A DNA stretch of 64,000 bases from Acestrorhynchus altus (taxonomy: Eukaryota > Chordata > Actinopteri > Characiformes > Acestrorhynchidae), in NCBI GenBank assembly GCA_034509495.1, contig CM067521.1, positions 4,427,129 through 4,491,128 on the forward strand. The letters run 5' to 3'. The position numbers were made by a program, and so were the translations under genes. This document shows, piece by piece, positions 25,490 to 37,700 of this stretch (the first letter of the stretch is position 1; the number at the start of each line of letters is the position of its first letter). Under the pieces are notes generated by a model. It did no database searches and was not told the origin of the DNA. It saw only the letters and a program-made list of their open reading frames with translations.

Positions 25490-25890
25490 ATTGTGAAAGA
25501 AAGAGAAAGAGAATAAACAGTCTCTTCCTTCTCATTTTCCTCTATAACCCAATATCTGGGACGGTGATGTCATTAGCCCCGCCCCCTCTCACTGTTCAGT
25601 CAGAGTCTGTATGCAGGTTGAGCATGTACACATGGACAAAGCTGTAAACATGCACTGGAGGCTGCTTTGGCATTTACACTGGGATTTAATTCAGTTGGAA
25701 ACAAGTGCATTTGAGCTGTTTTCTGAGCTTTACGTTGAGTTCGCTGATAATTGTGATGGATTTTGATAAGACGTCACAATAATGAAACAATTTTTTTGAC
25801 TATCATGACTGTAGGTTACTCTGATCCTGAGTTATGAAGCCTGGAAAAGGGCAATTAACTGCCCTCAAAGTGTCGGGATTCAAAGAGGTT
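25490..25890 (+). repeat. interspersed repeat family K, 3' part
   Basis: CTATAACCCAATATCTGGGA, GCAGGTTGAGCATGTACACA, AAACATGCACTGGAGGCTGC and TTACTCTGATCCTGAGTTAT follow the same order as the other copies. Confidence 0.6.
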
Positions 25891-26499
25891 AGAAGCAGTT
25901 AAACCTTCCAGTGTTCGTTAAGTTCTCTAACTGGGACTATTGCTGTCAATAACCCTCAGAAACCCTTAATGTATTACCAAACCTGTTTTCACTGCCAGTA
26001 GATGTTTATTCTTATTGACTTAGTGGTAAAATGTAAACACGAGGATTGCACACATACACAAGCATACCCCCTGAATGCATCTTCTAGGTGGGCTGCATCT
26101 CCAGTGTTAGCATGCATCAAAGCTGAAACAGCGACTGAAGTTAAATTGGGATCGGTCAAAGTGAAGACTGCCTCAGGTCCTTTCTTCTATATCTTGTTTA
26201 CCTTTGGAATTGATTTTGGCTCCCAGCAGAGATGATTGCTGCTCTCAAACAAATCCTTAAAACCCATCACTATGTGAAACTGTGGGAATGTGTGTTTATC
26301 CCTTCAAACCAAAAAAACTCCCATCAAATGAACTCTGCAGCTGTGGTGTGAAGTAACTGACTATTTAGACTTAAGCTAGTGGACGTAAATTGTTTTGGTG
26401 TCCCGTGTGCGTCCTCAACCATCTGCTGCCATGATTTGTAGAAAACACTTATCAGAAATTTCCATTTTTATGTCTTTTTCAGATGGTAAACCCTGCGAA

Positions 26500-27310
26500 T
26501 TCACAGATGTACCATACCAATAACCTTTAGAACCCTGGACCAGTTTTGCAGGATGTTTTCATTGTCTTGACATACTTTTATTCACCAAAAAAATTGAAAA
26601 ATATTTATAGGAGACACACATTTCTGGAGATACTATGCTACTCAAATTTGTCTTAATTTGAGATGTAAATATTATCAGAATTTAAATATTTGCTAGAATT
26701 TTACCATGTTTTGATAAAAAAATGTCCATGTTTTAGTTTTGCTGCTAATGACTAAAACACTTTACATCTCAGAACACCTGTTGGTTTTTGACCCGCAAAT
26801 GGAAGAACTTTGATGATAGATTGATATTTATATGCTTATTATTCTTGTCAGTGGTGCAAATAAAATTAAAACAATCTGAATGTTCTTTATTACTTTTTTA
26901 TTTATATATGCATCAGTAATATCCCTTCTGATGACTTTTATTCTGAAATTTACACTGTTTGAGCAACAGAAAAGAGAAAATAGCCCCTCATTTCTCATTT
27001 TCCTCTGTAACAGTCAGCGATGTCATTAGCCACACCCCCTCTCACTGATCAGTTAGAGTCTGCATGCAGGTTGAGCATGTTCCCATGGACAGAGCAGTAA
27101 ACATGCACTGGAAGCTCCTTTGGCATTTAAACTGGGATTGAATTCAGTTGTAAAAGAGTGAATTTTAGCTGTTTTACAAACTGCATCACCCATCGATAAT
27201 TCATCACACAATGATGAGACCATGGTTATATAGGTCTGTAGGTTATATAGGTCTGTAGGTTATATAGGTCTGTAGGTTATATAGGTCTGTAGGTTACTCT
27301 GATCCTGGGA
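26500..27310 (+). repeat. interspersed repeat family K, longest copy
   Basis: Combines the 5' block seen at 4.08 and 9.06 kb with the 3' block seen at 19.19 and 25.49 kb. The unit is therefore at least 0.8 kb. No coding sequence was found, so class is unknown. A 17-bp tandem repeat (GGTTATATAGGTCTGTA, about 4.5 copies, 27222-27298) lies near its 3' end. Confidence 0.55.
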
Positions 27311-28129
27311 TATCAGTTCTCACGTGTTTTATGACAAAGATGTTTTTGGAGAGCAGACAGACTCATCCAGGTTTCATCCTGGTCAATGATCTTATAATTA
27401 ATAATCCTGTGTTACTGGTCAGTCATGTTCTGAGTTGGTCAGCTGGTCAGTGTTGCTGGTTCTGTTGGAACATCTTGGTGTTACAGATACCAGATACAGG
27501 ACACCATTTGGTGTCTTGTGGAGTCAATGCCTAGATGGCTCAGCACTGTTGTGTTGGCCTGACTGGGACGTACAGAGTATTAGGCAGGTCAGCGTATATC
27601 TTCACTGAACAGTAAAGTCTCGTCTGTTGGAGCTGACCTTCACCCTCGCTCTCACTCTCTCCTTCTGACTCTTTCAAATGCCATCTCTGCCTCCATCTGC
27701 AGTCATTTAGTTGTAAATCAGATCTGCCGGTGTGTTTGATTCCCCCTGTAGTGCATACAGTATTCACAATGCTCCCGAATTTGCTTTGTTTGTTTAGGAA
27801 AGGATGGGTAAACACTGCTCGCACATTGCGTTTATTTCCCTGTGGAACCAGAACACAACCCTACAGAATGGCATCTGAGTGGCATTGAGGGTTGAAATAA
27901 TTCAGAATGATGGTTATTATTGTATAATGCAATTTTTATTCCCTTTATTTATTCAGGTAATATCCCGCGAGGTTCTGCATGCAGTATTAGACTCTGATTC
28001 TGAATTTACTTTGGAATATCTGAATGTAAAAAGGCTGCTTTCTTTCTCTGTTTTCTTCCTTTCCCTCTGTCTTTCTTCCTCCTCTCTATGTCCCTCTCTC
28101 AACCTTTCTGTGCTCCCCATTCTCTCTAG
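27310..28129. other. sequence upstream of the first coding exon of camkv, probably intron 1
   Basis: No exon recognised. A pyrimidine-rich stretch at 28040-28127 leads into the acceptor. The non-coding first exon could be here or further upstream. Confidence 0.4.
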
Positions 28130-28231
28130 GAAGGCCATGCCGTTTGGCTGTTTAACGCTTGGAGAGAAGAAGGACTATAACAGTCCGACAGAGATCACAG
28201 ACAGATATGACCTGGGACAGCTTGTTAAATC
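28130..28231 (+). CDS. camkv: camkv first coding exon (start codon)
   Basis: A strong pyrimidine tract (about 28040-28127) and AG precede the exon. Only 7 nt of 5' UTR (GAAGGCC) come before the ATG at 28137. It encodes residues 1-31 plus two bases of codon 32, beginning MPFGCLTLGEKKDYN, the near-invariant CAMKV N-terminus, which fixes the start. Donor GTAAAC follows 28231. Because the exon opens at a splice acceptor, at least one non-coding exon and the promoter must lie upstream. Confidence 0.93.
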
Positions 28232-30078
28232 GTAAACAATGTTCATACCTCATATAAGTATTATTGCTATACATCATGTCATATATGTTAAATTTAGTGA
28301 ATAAATAGAAATTGAAGTCTAAAATGTCCAGACAATAGATATTTAGGTTTGTGTACAGACAAATCATCAACAATATGTTAGATAAACGGGGTGCCTAAAC
28401 GTCTGCACACAACTATACATATTCCATTTAGTATTTCATTTTGTGTAGAAATATTGTACTTGTGCATCTCAAAAATTACAATACTGTGAAAAAGTATTTT
28501 GATCATATAATTCAAAAAGTAATCTGCATACATTGTACATTTATTTTATATTTAAAGTGATATATTTCAAGCTTTTTTGTTTTAAAGTTGATTCTGTGAT
28601 TAAAATCTGTTAAAATATGAACTAAATTTTTTATATTTTAATTCATATTAAAATATAAAAAATATCTCAATATTTTGAGATTCTGGAGTCTGATTTAAAT
28701 CATACTGATCAACAGCAAAAAAGGCTTGAAATGCGAAATGTCAGCCCCATTATGTGCTTTACCTGCTGGTTGTATTGAATTGACCTTTCATAAATTATCT
28801 TAATGTAATTTTAAGACCCATAAACTCTCTGAAACACATTCTGCCTTTTGTCTTTCTGCCCTACTGTACGTTCTCTTCATCTCAAAGGGAAGAGTTCTGT
28901 GAGATCTTCCGGGCCAAGGACAAGACCACGTCGAAAATGTACACCTGCAAGAAGTTCCTGAAGAAGGATGGCCGGAAAGTGCGGAAGGCGGCGAAAAATG
29001 AGATTTTCATTCTGAAGATGTGAGTTCCAGTGTATTTTTAGGATAACAGCCACGGCAGTTTGTCTCTCCAAAGCTTTGTTTTGGAGCGGCTCCACTTGAA
29101 GAGGCCAAAACTCCTCAAATGACATTTTCTCTGAAAGCTTTCTAGTTATGCACAGACTGTCGCAGATCTCTCAGCGCGCTGTCTTGCCGAGGCAGCGGTT
29201 TGAATAGGCAGGATGGTGAGAACGGAGAACAGAAAAGAGCAGAAATGCTTAACTCACTTCTGTGATGAAGTGCACTAACCTCATTGTGCTGCAAACTGAC
29301 AGGCTGAGATTCATCACTGCTAACTCCTGTTTTAATGCACTTCAGGCCGTTTTGTGTATCCAGTCTTTTGTAGAATCACTCGGAAGCTTTATTCTGCTGA
29401 CATTAATAATCATCCTTTGGTTGTTGAGAGTAACAGGCAGCGCGATATGAGTGCAGAAGGCATTTATTTGGGAAAATCAAAAGTTTCACTGTAGAAAATA
29501 TGAACATCAGTAAAACTAACTAAACAATTATAGAATTAAAACATGAAACTAAATTAAAACATTACTAAATAAGCTGCATCTAAGCTATATGAAATACAAT
29601 TTTTATCAGTGGCTCCTCCCCCTCAACAAATTTACTGCATGTTAGAATTCCCCTCCTGAGTATGAAGCACTCTGGTGTTGATGATATTTGAACTATGCAC
29701 CTTGTGTCTCTTGCTGGCAGTTAGACAGTCACTCCAGTAAGTCATGCACTGCATTTCTGTGTCCAAGAAAGTTAAGTTTATTCAGAACTGTGTTTTCATG
29801 TAGTGTAATTTCACTACATGAAGGTGGGTGGCCCTACAGTCTAACTGCTGCTCATCAAGTGTAAGGAGGACACAAGTTCAAATGCCAGCCAGGCTTCAGC
29901 ACCTCACTGTCTAAAGCCTCCCAGTCTAGAGACATCATGAGACAAGGGGAATCCTAACCTGAGATGGGAATAAACAGTAAAGAAATGAAATGGAAGAGGA
30001 GTCACAGACTAAGCCTCTATCTATAATATATAATCAGTTCCATTTGCAGCTCATTTACTACTGTTTCTGAGGCTCAAC

Positions 30079-30118
<40 letters not shown>

Positions 30119-33100
30119 AATCAGTTCATGCTTTATTTTATGGACTAATTTTATATTTTCACTATTTTTAAAAGGTCCTGAGTTACTTGAATCATTTAAT
30201 AACATTGCTTCACATTTAGTTGCATTAATCTTTTTCAGAGATTTTACCAACATGGTAGCAGGCAGTGTTAAGACAGACATATCCATGATCACGATAATTA
30301 TGTGCTCATTCACAAAAGAAATGTAATGAATTAATTAATTTTCTACAAAACTTTAAATGCTTCCCCTACTGAACTATTGAAAGGCTCTCAGAGGCTACTT
30401 TTGGGTAGAGTACCTCTTGGTGAGAGATCGTTGGGTGCTAGACATGCCTCTGCAACACACTCAAAGACATTTTGCCCAGTTGACAGACTTTGACAGGGGC
30501 ACATTGTTGGACCAAGAGAAGCAGGATGGACAGTTCAATGAATTGCCACTTCTAGACTGTTCTGACCAAGCCACCATTGAAGTGGTGTCATGAACGAGAA
30601 ACCCAGACTCCTACAGACTGGAACCGTAGAATCTTTAGTGACAATTCGAGGTTCTGATTGGGGTTTGATGATGGTTGGGTTTGAGTATGAAGGCCTTGTG
30701 GTCAACACTTTAATCCTGCCTTTGCTGTGGTGTGACACACTGTCCCAACTGCTGGTGTGACGATTGGGTGCACCATCACATATGACAGTCACACCTAGTA
30801 GTGATAAAAGGGATACAGCCCAACAAAATGTGAAGGACATCCTTTGAGCATGTGTGACCTCTCTGGTCAGGGCTCCCAACTGGCAGGATATGTTTCTCGG
30901 CAGTGTCTCCACCAGAACGCAACACTTCCTTGTCCTGCCTGGTCTCGAGATTTATCGTTAATGTGCTGCGGGATGCCATATGAAACCTGTGTGCCTCCAA
31001 CATATGTCCAACAATTTCTCATCTTCTATCCAGACTAGAGGCCTAACAAAGTACTAGAGCCTCCTTTAAATTGTACAGTTTTTCCCAGTAAACATGTACA
31101 TTCACTCTATTGCACACTATTGTAATCACTTACATAGATCAACATTACATTCACACACGGAAAGATTAACTTCATTCCAGCAACTCCTTTGTGCATTACG
31201 TTTTGTCAGTAAGTGTATAATAAAATAAATTATAAAAGCACATAACCAAATATACCTGGCTCTCAACAATAATCTTTCTTTTTTTTTTTTTTTTTTTTAC
31301 ATTGTGCAAAAAAAAACAAAACACTGCTTTAGACCTCTGGAATATAATCTATTCAAGTTAGATTCACTTGTTTGGGTTCGGGCAGTGACTAACCCTGAAT
31401 CAGTGCCAGAGACCAGCTCAGCTCGCTCAGCCCCGAATAAGAATGAGCTTTAGAGGCGAATGTACACATGTTAGACAGAGCTTGTGTGTGAATTCACCTC
31501 TCGTTTGCCTCCATATATTCTCAGATCAGCAACAGTCACAGTCCTGATGCATGAAATTGGCTTATTCTCTCACATAACAACAACGTCTCGCTGCTTTAAA
31601 CCCCTCAAACAGGAGACGCTACCTCAGGCTCCATACACCAACTTCACCCACCCAACAGCCTGAGAGAATATATATATACAATGCATTTAATATTCTCATT
31701 TTGTTGTACTGTGTGAGAGTATTTAACACTTGAGTATCTTATGTTTCTGATTTTCAGAGGATGATAGAAATATTGTACGATGAATTAACTTATTTCTAAC
31801 TTTGAGAGATGGGAGTGATTTAGCTAAACATACATTTGAAGAAATGTCTCTTAAACATCATTTGTAAAATGTAATTATTAGAAATCCAATTTTCTTGGAT
31901 TAAAAAGTCACCCTCTGCCCTACCAGCGTGTATTTCCTCCTTTGGCTCAAATATTATCAAATAATGTCCTATAACCACCTACCGTATGATATTCTATATG
32001 TTAGATTTCCTATAACCACCTTTTAGAAGCTTTAGAAGAAAGATTTTACCACTCCTCCATGTCGGAATTCTTTCAGTCATGTCATATTTCAGTTTCAGTC
32101 CTCAAGCCCCCTCAGATACAACAGTTAAATCATGGTGGTTTCTATGATGGAGAACTCTCCAAACCGCCCCAAACCAGGACACTTCCACCCCCAAGCTTCA
32201 CAGTTTTTTTGCTCAAATATTGTGTTTGGTTTTACAAGCATGTCTTCTGTTACTGTGCCAAAATTATTCAACTTTGGATTCTTCTATCCAAACAGCCAAA
32301 CTTTAGTCTTGTCCTCTTGGGCTGAACTTATGACGTCCTGACCTGGCAATGTTGGCAGATGTTTTAAATGTTCTTCCTTTTAATTTTCCAGATCGTATGT
32401 ATCTACTTCTTTCTTTCTGAAGGCATCTAAGAGCATGGTGATCCCACTCACTTTACCAATCGTAGACAAATCAAACTAGGTTTAAATAAGACAGCGTCCT
32501 CTAAATTCCTCTCTAATGATGGTCTAATCATGTGCAGCTGATGTATATATACAACATATTCTAATTTTAAGCATTTTAAGTAGTAATTAATGTGGGCATG
32601 TCCTAACATTTCCATACAGTGTTACCTTCATCTCCCAATATAGTTAAAATGAAAGATTTCATTTAAAATATATATGCACTTATTATTATTGGCCATGTCT
32701 GCAGCCTATAAAGGCCAACACTAGTAGAATACCACTGTAGTGCAGGCCAAATAATTGTCCTTTTGATACATGCCTCTGACCATTCTTCATAATGCAAGCA
32801 AATTTTATTTTAAGTGATTTTTCCAGCTGATATACTGTTCCTGTATCATCTGGCCAGCAGGTTTTGTGACAACATGCATATCTGTTGCAGTTTTTAGCTT
32901 CGGTAATGCTGCCTACTAAATATTTTATGCATACATTATTAAAACCACGTTTAAACACAGACTTCCTGTCATTCGTACCATAAATTAAATGCTACAGGTT
33001 TTTCTTTTTTTTACTTTTCAAGCAAGAAAAATACCTGCTGAAGTTTAGTTTGCAAACAGCAGTTATTAAGTTAATTAAGGGAAAAGCACTGTCTTTCTCC

Positions 33101-34729
33101 CCGATGATGGAACTTGTACTGCTGTTCTTTCGGTTCCCAGACATTTGCAAAGAAAAATGACAAGGTTTAAAAGCTGGTTAATGTAATAAAAATAAAGGTA
33201 TAGGTTAATAAATAAAGATGATCAGGATCAATAAATGTAGACTGATATGATGCATATTTATGGAGCTACACATACAGAAATACATTCTCTCAGTATGTTT
33301 AACGCAACATTCCAGACGTCTCTGCGTGGAGTTGTAGAGCTTCTTGCAGCTTGAATGTGCTCACTCAGTTCTGCAGATGGTGTGGTAGGGGTGGAGCGTC
33401 CAACAGCTTCCCACACATTTTCTCTCAGGGATAGATCTGGAGACGTGACCGACCACGGCGTAGTATCTGTGTCTTCAAGGTGAGCTCTTGAGACAGCAGC
33501 AGTATGTGGATCAGCACTGTCCTGTTGCAGTGGAGCACTGGTGTGTTACGGTGTGTTGTGTTCAGAAAAGGTAGAACCATTTTTCAGGACTTTGCAGGAC
33601 CTCATTAACGTAACGTTGGCCTGTCAGAGTGTCTGTAATGAAGACTAAAAGTGGCCTTCTGGATGTGTGACAAAAAGAGTTCATCTTGGTTCAGACCAAG
33701 TGCCTCCACACACAGATTCATTGATCATCTCCACCAAGATAAAAGCGGGACTCATCACTCACTGCAGAGTGATTCTGTGACCATCTGGCTTAACACCATT
33801 ACAGTCGTACATTGCAGTTGGTTGATTCTTTCTGGGTAAAACTAATGTTTTGACAATGTCACAAATCAGTTAAAGAGAAACACAGAAATAAGAAAAAATA
33901 GCAACAAAGGTTGACAGAGAATCAAGACTCACAAGTGGACCTTTTATTAAAGATGAATAAATAGTATAAAGCAGGGGTCACCAACCGTGCTCCTGCTCAA
34001 CTTCATCACAAATCTAACATGACCCATTCAGCCAATCAAGAACTTCTGAAGGCTGAAATGAGTTTGATCAGATTGGGTGGATTAGGGTTGAACCTTGCCA
34101 GGAGCAGGGTTGGTGACCCCTGGTATAAATTCACCAAAACACAACATATTGTATATGTAAACATAAGTGTAGTCAGTAATGGAGGATGGGCTGAGGCAGG
34201 TAGCAGGAAAGCCCAACCATTCATCTTCCAGCAATTTCAGGCCAGACAGGCGGGCAGTCATTAACTTTATGGAAAGTGAGGGGTCTTTTGATAAACCATG
34301 CAGCAGACCTTCTTTATGGCCTACATGTCTGGAGACCTTCACCTCCAGTGCCTCCTCTGCTTCATTTCCTATTCTGTTTGTTTTCAGGGTGAAGCACCCC
34401 AACATTCTCCAGCTGGTGGACGTCTATGAGACCAGAAAAGAATACTTCCTCTTCCTCGAGCTGTAAGTCATGGCATTTGAGTGTGAGAGGCTGTGCGGTT
34501 CTTTTCTCCAGCTGAGCCTGCATTGCTGAAGCAGGTCCTCGGGGATTTGAGCAGATGTATCCTGAGGGCACGGTAGATAGAGACATTGAACTGATATTTC
34601 TCTCTCAATATGACTCCTCGCTTGTTCTGCTGGCTGCCTCATGTTCCCTTCTGTCTGTTCGGGTTCGGATTTGCATGTGTTATTTTCCAACCTCGGAATT
34701 CCTTTAATGTTGTTTTCTCTCTCTCTCTC

Positions 34730-34784
<55 letters not shown>

Positions 34785-37700
34785 ATATCTCCTGAATGTT
34801 ATACCTTCATGATCAAACAGAGTCTTTGAAGGTGCTGTTCCAGCAGTTAGGTCTGCATAATTTAGACTTACAGGAGCGCTGATGTGGTGCTATAATTCTA
34901 ACATACCTTATTTTCATTACTCTGACTATATTGTAGAGCATCCCATCAGTGCTTACCTGCATTCTGGTAACTTACCTTAGCTGACTGGAAAGCTGTGAAG
35001 GGAGCTTACCTGTAAGATCTAATAACATGCCAGTCTGCAAAGCACGGTATGTGAGATTTAGGCCCAAAACATACTTGATGCAAGGAAGCGCGCTACACAG
35101 ACTTGATCCCTATCTACGTTTCAGGGCATTAATGGTTATGTTGGACATTTTCATCATGGGGGACATATATCTGTGGGAATATGGATCCATTTCGGTTACG
35201 GCCTGGGATTCACATGTAGTTGTGTTCATGACTACCCACCCAGTTTTCACCCAGTCTGGTTTTCAGGACATCTGTCACGCGTTCGCTTTTTGTGTTTTCA
35301 GTGTGTTGTGGCCAACCTCTCCACACCCCCAAATCACACATACACACACATTGCCACTCCTTTCCCTATGTTGCACATACAGATTGCCAGTATCCATCCC
35401 AGATCACACATATGGACCCCCTTTTGCAGTGTTTTGGCATGAAGAAAAGGCGGCAACCCTAGTCACGACACATTCCGTAATGCAATACAAGTGCAATTCC
35501 TAGCACTGCCACAAGGGATGCTACAGCGACAGCTGCAATATCTGCTACCACCAGCAAGTTTTTATTACTGTCAGCTGTCATAGTGGACCCATTTGATTTG
35601 ACCTTCGGAGTTTCAGTAATATAAGAACACCGTAAAACCACCATGTGAACAGGACTCTCATAGTTATCTATCCTTAGGCTGGAAACAAACTCTCCACACC
35701 CCAGGGTGACAGACTGGCACCCCCTTCCTTTGTCGCATATACAGATTGCCAGCATCACACATATACAGACATACAGATCATATACAGATCATCACCCCCT
35801 ATTGCAGTGTAGTGGTGTCTGGTTTTGGCAACCCAAGTCCTGACACATTTCATAACAAAATACAAGTGCAAATCTTACTGTTGCCACAAAGGGTCTTTGA
35901 GAGCTTTGAGATTTGAGTCAAATGTCATTGCAGACCAGTTTGATTAGACAATTTGTCCTCTATTGCCCCCCTGAGTGTTTTAACCTCCAACATAACATAT
36001 GAACTCTTGTTGAGCTTGAACAGGGGGTTTGTGCAGTGTGTTTGAGGAGTGTTGACCAGGCACTGACAGTTGCATCCTAGAACGTTTTTGGCCTAAGGAC
36101 GAAAGAAGGTATGGGTAGACAATTATGAGTGTCCTGTTCACACGGTTGTCTTGCACCTTCTTCACGCAGCTACACTATATGGACAAAAGTATTGGCACAG
36201 CTGCTCATTCCTGTTTCTTCTGAAGAGTATTAAAAAGAATGTTTCGTGCTTTTGTTGGATAAACGTTTGATTGCATTCGGGGAGAAGAGCAATAGTGAGG
36301 TCAGAAAGTTGGATGATCATCACCCCACCTCATCCACAACTCCCCAACTCATCCCAGAAGTATTGGATGGAGCTCTATCATTTGAGATAACACAGTTGCA
36401 CTGCTTTAAAGATCAATGCTGGGGGGCTTTATGCCCCTCTAGCCCATGCCAATATTTATTGGTTCATGTGTATCTGTTTGATATAGCCCGACTCTAATGG
36501 CAGCACTTGTCTACAAAGGACTAGACAGGCTTTGTGTGTGCACTTGCATGTGTTTACTTCGCCTTGAGTTCATATTTCTCTCTTTTACTCACTCTTGCTC
36601 ACTCCTCTCCTCCTCTTCTTGGGCTGTTTTCTGGGCTTGTTCAACTTTAATTCAGTTCATTTCCAGGTTGAGTTTTTAATTTAAGCTTTGAACTCTTTGC
36701 CCCTTTGGTTCCCTACTGCTGGGTTGAGTACATCTAACATTCATACCGTCTGATTTATTTGCAGTGCTACAGGCAGAGAGGTGTTTGATTGGATTCTGGA
36801 CCAGGGCTACTACTCAGAGAAAGACACCAGCAATGTGATTCGGCAGGTGATGGAGGCAGTGGCGTATCTGCATTCTCTCAACATTGTTCACCGCAACCTG
36901 AAGGTACACCACACACTGCTTCTGCAGCACACCCTGTAAAGATCAGTCTGGTTGTGAGATCTGTCAGTTAGTCCACTAAAGGAATTTTCACAGGTCACGG
37001 GAGCACTTGCGCCAAGAGTTAAGTATGTTTGGTCAAGTGTGAAAGCTATTCCTGGGAGCAGTCAAGAAATCCTGAAATCGGTGGTCTGGAGTTCTCTTCA
37101 GACACACACTGGTTCAGTCTTCTGGGCGTGGAAGCTATCCACTGCCGGCACCACCAGTCTAAATATATAATAACAATTAACAATTGATTATTAATAAAGT
37201 TCACATTCATTATGTGAAGGAACGTAGTACCTCTAGGGGTGCACAACTCCAGTTCTGGAGGACCGGTCTCCAGCAGTAGTTGCCCTCCTCATTTAATTAC
37301 CATACAAAGTGGGTGTGTTTCAACATGGCACCTGGCTGGAGAATTGCCCTCCAGGTCTGGAGTTGTGCACCCCTGCTCCAGATGATCTCCGGTCTATGGT
37401 ATTGGTAGCCACTGGGTAACAGGCGAATGAGCCAGAGTGGTATTTAAAAGGATGGTACCAGCGCTCACAGGATGTCTTTCTGCAAATCAGATTGTGTCTC
37501 TCAGTAGTTTAATCTGAATGACTGATTTCTGAATAGTACATCAGAAATTCCATCATTCCATCAAGTCATCTACTCTTCATTGTACTCTTGGTGTTTCTCA
37601 TTCCAGCTGGAAAATCTGGTGTATTACAACCGCCTGAAGCATTCCAAAATAGTCATCAGTGATTTCCATCTGGCCAAGCTTGAGAATGGACTCATTAAAG

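Noticed and set aside
29820..30030. tRNA-derived SINE with a B-box-like GTTCAAATGCC
   Set aside because: Only a weak B-box resemblance, no A-box at the right distance and no tail; no second copy in the window.
35027..35503. 158-codon frame as an independent gene
   Set aside because: No recognised domain, lies in a camkv intron, half of it is inside a local duplication. Kept as an unexplained finding, not a gene.
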